The position numbers were made by a program, and so were the translations under genes. This document shows positions 1 through 6,481 of a DNA stretch of 6,481 bases, one piece after another. The DNA is from Deltaproteobacteria bacterium (lineage in GTDB: Bacteria > Myxococcota_A > UBA9160 > SMWR01), in NCBI GenBank assembly GCA_019313605.1, contig JAFDAW010000161.1, positions 1 through 6,481 of the forward strand. The letters run 5' to 3'. Each line of letters begins with the position of its first letter. The stretch's first letter is position 1. Below the pieces are notes generated by a model. The model saw only the letters and a list, made by a program, of their open reading frames with translations, was not told the DNA's origin and did no database searches.

Positions 1-992
1 TTGCGGTACGCGGGTGCGCCGAGATCACCCGCCGCGATGTCGATCACCCGATACGGAATTTCCAGCGCCTGGAGGATGCGCTCTTCGACCGCCACGATCT
101 CGTCGTGCATCGCCACGGAATCCTCGGGGCGGGTGATCGCGAACATTTCGACCTTGCTGAACTGGTGAACCCGATACAGGCCTTTGCTCTCGCGGCCCGC
201 AGATCCGGCCTCGGTCCGAAAACAGTGAGAGATCCCCGACATGCGCAGCGGCAGATCGCCCTCGTCGAGCAACACGTCGGCGTTGATCCCGCCGAGGGTG
301 ATTTCGGCGGTTCCGATCAGGTCCAGATCCGTGCCCTCGATCGAGTAGATCTGGCTTTCGCTACCGCGCGGGCTGAACGCAAGGCCATCGACGATCTCTT
401 TGCGCGCGACATCGGGCGTCGCAAACGGGGTAAACCCCGCCTCCATCACGAAGTCGAGCGCCATCCGCTGAAGCGCCAACTCGAGCAGCACGGCTTCGTT
501 CTTCAGGAAATACCACTTCTGACCACTCACCTTGGCACCCGCCTCGAAATCGAAGAGATCGAGTTTCTCGTTGAGCCCCAGATGGTCGAGCGGTTCGAAT
601 TCGAACTTGCGGGGCTCTGCAACCCGGCGCAGTTCATTGAAGTCCGCCTCGCCACCCTGCGGCGAATCGGGGTGGAGGAAATTGGGGATCGCGAGCATCA
701 GCGGCTGAAGCACCGCCCTCTCGTCGGCGAGGCGCTTCTCGAGACTGGCGACTTCCTCTTTCAGCTGCCGGCCTTCGGCGACGTGGGCTTCTCGCTCGGC
801 GGGCTCCAGCTTGCGCTTGCCACCGGCCTGATGCTCGTTTCGGCGCTGATTGAGACCGTTGAGCTCGGTCTGGATCTCGGTCACGCGCCGCTGGGCGGTG
901 ATCGCGGCGTCGACATCGACATCGACGTGACGGGATTTGCAACTCGCGACGATCTCGTCGCGACGGCTTTCGAGGATTCGAGGATCGAGCAT
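1..992 (-). CDS. serS: Seryl-tRNA synthetase, N-terminal 330 residues (3' end cut off by the window edge)
   Basis: This cytoplasmic class II aminoacyl-tRNA synthetase joins serine to tRNA-Ser, and in organisms that have it to tRNA-Sec, using ATP. The visible 330 residues cover the N-terminal tRNA-binding arm, an antiparallel coiled coil at about residues 28-98 rich in Glu, Arg and Lys. The catalytic core follows: a motif 1 region near 184-197 (GFTPFATPD), the TAE serine-binding motif at 228-230, and motif 2 at 258-282 with FRTEAG, GLYRVHQF and SKVE. Motif 3 and roughly the last 100 residues of a usual protein of about 420-430 lie beyond the left edge. The ATG at 992 is chosen because the product then begins MLDPR, the usual SerRS N-terminus. 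An in-frame GTG lies six codons upstream (1008-1010). The Shine-Dalgarno is poor: GAGG sits only 2 nt before the ATG. The gene lies 149 nt after nuoN on the same strand. Identity is seen directly from the motifs; no frameshift is visible. Confidence 0.96.
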   Translation of the reverse strand, partial: MLDPRILESRRDEIVASCKSRHVDVDVDAAITAQRRVTEIQTELNGLNQRRNEHQAGGKRKLEPAEREAHVAEGRQLKEEVASLEKRLADERAVLQPLMLAIPNFLHPDSPQGGEADFNELRRVAEPRKFEFEPLDHLGLNEKLDLFDFEAGAKVSGQKWYFLKNEAVLLELALQRMALDFVMEAGFTPFATPDVARKEIVDGLAFSPRGSESQIYSIEGTDLDLIGTAEITLGGINADVLLDEGDLPLRMSGISHCFRTEAGSAGRESKGLYRVHQFSKVEMFAITRPEDSVAMHDEIVAVEERILQALEIPYRVIDIAAGDLGAPAYR

Positions 993-1082
993 GGCCTCAG
1001 AGAGAAGCACAAGGCCACACCGGCGGGCAAGGCCCGAGGCGCAACGGCCGGCGATCAGCGACCAAGGGGAACGCGAAAGCCA

Positions 1083-1102
1083 GCTGAGCGGGAACGCTCA
1101 AC
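1083..1102 (-). other. Second hairpin, in repeat unit A, between nuoN and serS
   Basis: The arms 1083-1090 and 1095-1102 pair over 8 positions around a 4-nt loop (UUCC in the minus-strand RNA). One position differs from unit B's stem and becomes a G-U wobble in the minus-strand RNA, so the fold survives there. In plus-strand DNA the same position is a C-A mismatch. This strand asymmetry weakly suggests that any structure acts in the nuo-sense transcript. There is no T tract after it. Confidence 0.5.
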
Positions 1103-1125
1103 CGCCGAGCGGAACGCGAAAGCCA

Positions 1126-1146
1126 GCTGAGCGGGAACCGCTCAGC
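1126..1146 (-). other. Hairpin overlapping the nuoN stop codon (repeat unit B)
   Basis: The arms 1126-1133 and 1139-1146 are perfect 8-bp reverse complements (GCTGAGCG and CGCTCAGC) around a 5-nt loop. In the minus-strand transcript a G-U and a C-G pair could extend the stem. The nuoN stop at 1142-1144 lies inside one arm. No run of T follows, so it is not a standard intrinsic terminator. It could protect the nuo mRNA 3' end, aid Rho-dependent termination, or do nothing; the sequence does not decide. Confidence 0.6.
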
Positions 1147-2665
1147 CGCCGAAGAACATCCCTACGGATCGGTTCGCCCAATCCAGCACGTCGAGATCGC
1201 CGAAGAGGAGCGTCGGCACGCGGTTCGGGAACAATCCGAGCGCGAGCACCGCGAGTGCGCAAACGACCAGGACGGCACCCTCGCCACTCGCGATCTCCGT
1301 CCTGTGGGATTCGTCTTCGGGCTCCCGCATGTACATCAGAACCGGAATCCGCAGGTAGTAGTAGACGGACACCACACTCATGAGCACGCCAATGATCAGC
1401 AACCAGATGTCGCCGGAGTTCACCGCGGCCATGAAGATCTTAAACTTACCCATGAAGCCCGCGGTGCCGGGGATGCCGGCCAATGAGAGCATGAACAGCG
1501 CCATCACCGCGGCCAGGCCGGGGCGGGTGCGCGCGAGGCCCGCAAACGACGCGATCCGCTCGCAGTCGTTGCCTCGATTCGCGAGCGCGACCACCACCCC
1601 GAACGCGCCGAGATTCATGAACGTGTAGGCGATCAGATAGAAGATCATCGCCGAGTAACCTTCGATCGTTCCGGTCACGAGCCCGATCATCAGATAACCG
1701 GCGTGCGCAATGCTCGAATAAGCGAGCATCCGCTTCACGTTCTCCTGAATGATGGCCATGATGTTTCCGACCACGATCGTAAGTGCGGACAGCACCCAGA
1801 AAATGGTCTCGAGCGATGCTTCCAGCGGACCGAAAGCCATCGCGAGCAACCGGATCAGGGTTGCAAACGCCGCGACCTTCACCGTCACCGACATGTAGGC
1901 CGTGACCGCGGAGGGCGCTCCTTCGTAGACGTCCGGTGTCCATTGGTGGAAAGGCACCATCGAGATCTTGAACGCGAAGCCCACCACGACGAGGCCCAGT
2001 CCAACGAGCGCCATCGGATTGTCGGCATCGAAGCCGGCGCGAAGCGCCTCGAAGGAAGTCCCGCCGGAGACACCGTACAAGAGCGCCATCCCGTAGAGCA
2101 GAATCGCGCTCGCAAAGGATCCAATCAGGAAATACTTGAGCGCGGACTCATTGCTGCGCAGCTTGCGCCGATCGAAACCCGCCAACACGTAGATGGGGAT
2201 GCTCATCAACTCGAGCCCGAGAAAGACGGCGATCAAATCGACGGCGGCGACCATCAGCATCATGCCGGACGCAGAGAGCATGATGAGCGCGTAATACTCT
2301 CCGTGATTAATCCGAAGTTCAGAGAGGTAGGTGATCGAGAGCGCGCAGGAAAGCAACGCGGAAAGCGCCAGCACAGCGGTCACGAACGATGAGAAGGGGT
2401 CGAGCTGGTACATCGGATTGTCGGGATTGAAAACCTGCACGCCGCCGCCGGCGAACGCAACCCCCGAAGCCCAGAGGGTCAGCGCAAAGAAGAAGATCGC
2501 CGTGCCTGCCAACACCGTCCCGATGAAGGACTCCGTGACCTCCCTCCCCAGCACGGTATCCGCACGGGAGAGCAGGACTTCTCCCATCAGGATCGTCATC
2601 GATCCAATCGCCACCAAGATGATCGGTAGGAGAACTGAGAGATTGAGATCCGGCGCGGGAATCAC
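1142..2665 (-). CDS. nuoN: NADH:quinone oxidoreductase subunit N (complex I antiporter-like subunit)
   Basis: NuoN is an inner-membrane, Mrp-antiporter-like subunit of the complex I proton-pumping arm, next to NuoK and NuoM. The 507-residue product is close to the usual length and is almost entirely hydrophobic segments, consistent with 14 transmembrane helices. Visible family landmarks are GLELMSIPIYVLAGF with the TM5 glutamate E152, K177 in SALKYFLIGSFASA, the broken-helix lysine K233 in FKISMVPFHQWTPDVYEGAP, K263 in the next helix, and K407 in GFMGKFKIF. The K407 position is lysine in NuoN where NuoM has glutamate. Spacing of these residues agrees closely with the E. coli set E133, K158, K217, K247 and K395 as I recall it. 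Translation starts at GTG (2663-2665), which overlaps the nuoM stop as GTGA and is preceded by a good Shine-Dalgarno, so it is probably coupled to nuoM. The stop lies within a duplicated hairpin element. No truncation or frameshift is seen. Confidence 0.97.
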   Translation of the reverse strand: MIPAPDLNLSVLLPIILVAIGSMTILMGEVLLSRADTVLGREVTESFIGTVLAGTAIFFFALTLWASGVAFAGGGVQVFNPDNPMYQLDPFSSFVTAVLALSALLSCALSITYLSELRINHGEYYALIMLSASGMMLMVAAVDLIAVFLGLELMSIPIYVLAGFDRRKLRSNESALKYFLIGSFASAILLYGMALLYGVSGGTSFEALRAGFDADNPMALVGLGLVVVGFAFKISMVPFHQWTPDVYEGAPSAVTAYMSVTVKVAAFATLIRLLAMAFGPLEASLETIFWVLSALTIVVGNIMAIIQENVKRMLAYSSIAHAGYLMIGLVTGTIEGYSAMIFYLIAYTFMNLGAFGVVVALANRGNDCERIASFAGLARTRPGLAAVMALFMLSLAGIPGTAGFMGKFKIFMAAVNSGDIWLLIIGVLMSVVSVYYYLRIPVLMYMREPEDESHRTEIASGEGAVLVVCALAVLALGLFPNRVPTLLFGDLDVLDWANRSVGMFFGG

Positions 2666-4371
2666 AGCCGCTCCTCGGCTTCGTCCGGTAGCGCGGAATC
2701 GGGCGCGTCCGGTTTCGCGGTTTCAGTTTTGGCTTCTGGTTCAGCTTCTGCTTCGGGTGCCGCTTCGGAATCTACTTCGGGCGCCACCTCGGTTTCCACT
2801 TCGACGACGCCACGACGCACTTCGAGCTGGCGGATCAATTCGATCACGGACGGCTCGATCCGACGCAAGAGCGGATTCGGATAGACGCCGATCCAGATGA
2901 TCGGGATCAGCAGCGACAGCATGACGACCTTTTCGCGCAGCCCGAGATCGATCAGGCCGCGGTTCTCCGGATTGTCGACCGGGCCGAACATGACGCGCCG
3001 GAACATCCAGAGCATGTACGCGGCGGCGAGCACGACGCCAGACGTCGCGATGATCGCGAAAATCGGAGCGGCCAGGAACGTGCCGACCAGGATCAGGAAC
3101 TCCCCGACGAAACCATTGAGCATCGGCAAGCCGATGCTCGACATCGTCACGACCCCGAAGCAGGCTGCGAAGACCGGCATCGGCCGCGCCTCGCCACCGA
3201 AGTCCGCGATCTGCCGGGTGTGACGGCGCTCGTAGAGCATCCCAACCAAGATGAAGAGTGCGCCGGTCGAAAGGCCGTGATTGACCATCTGCAGCACACC
3301 GCCGGTGAGCCCGTGAACGTTCAGCGCAAAGATCCCGAGCATCACGAAACCGAGATGGGCAACCGACGAATACGCGACGAGCTTCTTGATGTCCGATTGC
3401 ACCATCGCGACGAGTGACCCGTAGACGATCCCGATGACGGACAGCGTCATCATCAAGGGCGTGAATTCGACCGCAGCAGATGGGAAGAGCGGGATCGCAA
3501 AGCGCAGGAATCCGTAGGTCCCCATCTTCAGCAGAACACCCGCCAGTACGACAGAACCCGAAGTCGGCGCTTCCACGTGGGCATCGGGGAGCCAGGTGTG
3601 CAGCGGGAACATCGGCACCTTGATCGCAAATGCGAGCGCGAACGCGGCAAACAACCAGGTCTGGGTCTTCCACCAGATTCCGTCCACCGGAACCACCGTC
3701 TGTAGCAACCCGCCCATCTCGCCACCGGGCGGTGCCACGAGGTCGAAGTTGAGCACGCCGGTCTGGTCGAAATTCAGGTAGTAGAGGACGAGCATCGCCA
3801 GCAGCATCAACAGCGAGCCCACCATCGTGAACAGGAAGAACTTGACCGCTGCGTAGACGCGCCGGGGGCCGCCCCAGACTCCGATGATGAAGTACATCGG
3901 GACCAGCATCGCTTCCCAGAACACGTAGAACTGGAAGAGGTTGAGCGACACGAACGCCCCGAGCATCCCGGTCTCGAGGCTGAGCATGAAGAAGAGATAG
4001 TTGCGCAGCGACTTCGAGATGTCGTTCCAGGAAGCCAACAAGATGATGGGCATCAGGAACGTCGTGAGCAGCACCATCAGCAGGCTGATGCCGTCGATGC
4101 CCACGAAATACTGGATGCCGTACTCGGGAATCCAAGGAGCGTGTTCCACGAGTTGGAAACCCGTCTCGAGCGGATCGAATACCGCGAACAGGCGCAGTGA
4201 CAGCAAGAAGGTGAGAATGCTGCTGGCCAGCGCGATCGGCTTCCAGAGTGACGCCGGCAGTCCATCCGCTCCGAGCAGCTTGGCGAGGATGCTCGTCGCC
4301 ATCAATCCCAGGGCCGTCACCAGCGGGAAGAAGGTGATGATGGTAAGCAGGTGTTGGTCGAATTCGCCCAT
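2662..4371 (-). CDS. nuoM: NADH:quinone oxidoreductase subunit M, with an acidic C-terminal tail
   Basis: NuoM is the middle antiporter-like subunit of the complex I membrane arm, between NuoN and NuoL, and carries one proton channel. The product is 569 residues against about 509 in E. coli. Residues 1-516 form the normal multi-helix core. Key residues are E153 in FWEAMLVPMYFIIGVWGG (TM5), K251 in FAIKVPMFPLHTWLPDAH (broken TM7), K282 in LAGVLLKMGTYGFLRF (TM8) and E424 in LNGFVGEFLIL (TM12). The 251-282 and 282-424 intervals match those of E. coli K234, K265 and E407. Residues 517-569 are an added hydrophilic tail with about 14 Glu, 4 Asp, 10 Ala and 6 Pro, and no recognised domain. The ATG at 4369-4371 lies 6 nt after the nuoL stop. 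GAGG at 4381-4384, 9 nt upstream, is the likely ribosome site. The stop overlaps nuoN by 4 nt. Identity is certain; a function for the tail is unknown. Confidence 0.97.
   Translation of the reverse strand: MGEFDQHLLTIITFFPLVTALGLMATSILAKLLGADGLPASLWKPIALASSILTFLLSLRLFAVFDPLETGFQLVEHAPWIPEYGIQYFVGIDGISLLMVLLTTFLMPIILLASWNDISKSLRNYLFFMLSLETGMLGAFVSLNLFQFYVFWEAMLVPMYFIIGVWGGPRRVYAAVKFFLFTMVGSLLMLLAMLVLYYLNFDQTGVLNFDLVAPPGGEMGGLLQTVVPVDGIWWKTQTWLFAAFALAFAIKVPMFPLHTWLPDAHVEAPTSGSVVLAGVLLKMGTYGFLRFAIPLFPSAAVEFTPLMMTLSVIGIVYGSLVAMVQSDIKKLVAYSSVAHLGFVMLGIFALNVHGLTGGVLQMVNHGLSTGALFILVGMLYERRHTRQIADFGGEARPMPVFAACFGVVTMSSIGLPMLNGFVGEFLILVGTFLAAPIFAIIATSGVVLAAAYMLWMFRRVMFGPVDNPENRGLIDLGLREKVVMLSLLIPIIWIGVYPNPLLRRIEPSVIELIRQLEVRRGVVEVETEVAPEVDSEAAPEAEAEPEAKTETAKPDAPDSALPDEAEERL
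2665..2823 (-). other. Region encoding the NuoM low-complexity acidic tail (residues 517-569)
   Basis: From the end of the SVIELIRQL helix the protein becomes Glu/Ala/Pro-rich, with short alternating runs such as EAAPEAEAEPEA. The DNA shows matching micro-repeats of GAAGC/GAACC-like codons, which is a plausible source of slippage growth. It remains in frame up to the TGA, and the nuoN ribosome site lies at its end. Nothing suggests a frameshift: the core ends at the normal family length and the tail is added after it. Confidence 0.8.
2671..2676 (-). promoter_or_regulatory. Shine-Dalgarno for nuoN, inside the end of nuoM
   Basis: GAGGAG on the minus strand lies 5 nt before the GTG start of nuoN and is read as part of the final EERL codons of nuoM. 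It is the strongest ribosome binding site in the window and supports the GTG as the true start despite the non-ATG codon. Confidence 0.8.
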
Positions 4372-4377
4372 TCCCCC

Positions 4378-6413
<2,036 letters not shown>

Positions 6414-6420
<7 letters not shown>

Positions 6421-6481
6421 TTGAGGAGGTTGACCTCTTCCACGTTTACGGAATCCCGGTTGCGGAACATCGCGAGCAGGA
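6414..6481 (-). CDS. nuoK: NADH:quinone oxidoreductase subunit K, C-terminal 21 residues only
   Basis: The minus-strand frame entering from the right edge reads LLAMFRNRDSVNVEEVNLLK followed by W and TAG. The closing pattern of a last membrane helix, a short basic stretch, then V-N-V-E-E-V-N-L-L-K-W is the characteristic NuoK C-terminus. NuoK is a small three-helix membrane subunit of about 100 residues that carries conserved proton-path glutamates; those lie outside the window. The stop at 6414-6416 falls within the start of nuoL, giving a 7-nt overlap, which fits the standard nuoK-L-M-N order. The call rests on a short segment but is reinforced by position. Confidence 0.9.

Larger units (their letters stand above)
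1068..1153. repeat. Imperfect tandem duplication, two ~43-bp units, spanning the nuoN stop codon
   Basis: Unit A (1068-1110) and unit B (1111-1153) both start GGAACGCGAAAGCCAGCTGA on the plus strand and share their first 28 bases exactly. They then differ by one inserted C in unit B and one A/G change before both continue CCGCCGA. Unit B contains the last codons and stop of nuoN (TGA at 1142-1144). Unit A lies wholly in the nuoN-serS gap. Each unit holds a hairpin. The remaining part of the gap (993-1067) is GC-rich, and I see no clear -35/-10 promoter in it. The copies look like a recent local duplication of the nuoN 3' end; this origin is inferred. Confidence 0.85.

Noticed and set aside
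900..940. GTCGAT-type micro-repeat near the serS 5' end
   Set aside because: It simply encodes a short VDVDVD stretch within SerRS and is too short to be a meaningful repeat.
105..1130. Open plus-strand frame of 341 codons opposite serS
   Set aside because: It lies antisense to a clear seryl-tRNA synthetase with intact motifs. Its translation resembles no family and reflects the GC-rich third positions of the real gene.
993..1141. T-box or other riboswitch leader for serS
   Set aside because: The gap is short, has no TGGNACCGCG-type T-box element and no terminator/antiterminator layout. The repeats explain most of its structure.
1083..1146. Paired hairpins considered as an intrinsic terminator after nuoN
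   Set aside because: Neither hairpin is followed by a T-run in the minus-strand direction, so the classic terminator definition is not met.
2662..2830. Possible frameshift producing the long NuoM tail
   Set aside because: The core ends at the normal family position, the tail is in frame up to a stop that overlaps nuoN in a standard GTGA junction, and a good nuoN ribosome site is placed correctly.
2741..4135. 464-codon minus-strand frame inside nuoM in another frame
   Set aside because: It overlaps the NuoM core in a different frame, is Arg/Asp-rich with no membrane segments or motifs, and has no independent support.

Overview
The window is a stretch of ordinary housekeeping DNA. All genes run on the minus strand, so read right to left they are nuoK (3' end only), nuoL, nuoM, nuoN and then serS (5' part only). 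The sequence is GC-rich and its codons favour G or C in the third position. A GC-rich bacterium with a 14-subunit-type NADH:quinone oxidoreductase (complex I) fits. The style of the proteins resembles deltaproteobacterial or myxobacterial-type lineages, but that placement is a low-confidence impression, not a demonstration.

Layout from the upstream (right) end: 6414-6481 holds the last 21 codons of nuoK, which overlap the start of nuoL by 7 nt. nuoL occupies 4378-6420. nuoM (2662-4371) follows after a 6-nt gap. nuoN (1142-2665) starts with GTG and overlaps the nuoM stop by 4 nt. This tight packing indicates one polycistronic, translationally coupled unit encoding the proton-pumping membrane arm of complex I. 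After nuoN comes a non-coding gap of 149 nt (993-1141), and then serS (seryl-tRNA synthetase) starts at 992 and runs off the left edge.

NuoL, NuoM and NuoN are the three antiporter-like subunits. Each keeps the Glu/Lys/His residues of the family's proton channel at the expected relative spacing, so the complex is probably functional. NuoK packs between NuoN and NuoJ/NuoA in known structures. serS is unrelated in function and is simply the next gene in the same direction.

Two things stand out. NuoM carries an acidic, Glu/Ala/Pro-rich tail of about 53 residues beyond the usual end of the family. An imperfect tandem duplication of about 43 bp, each copy containing a hairpin, spans the nuoN stop codon and the nuoN-serS gap. 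I see no mobile element, CRISPR array, RNA gene or undescribed multi-gene system here.
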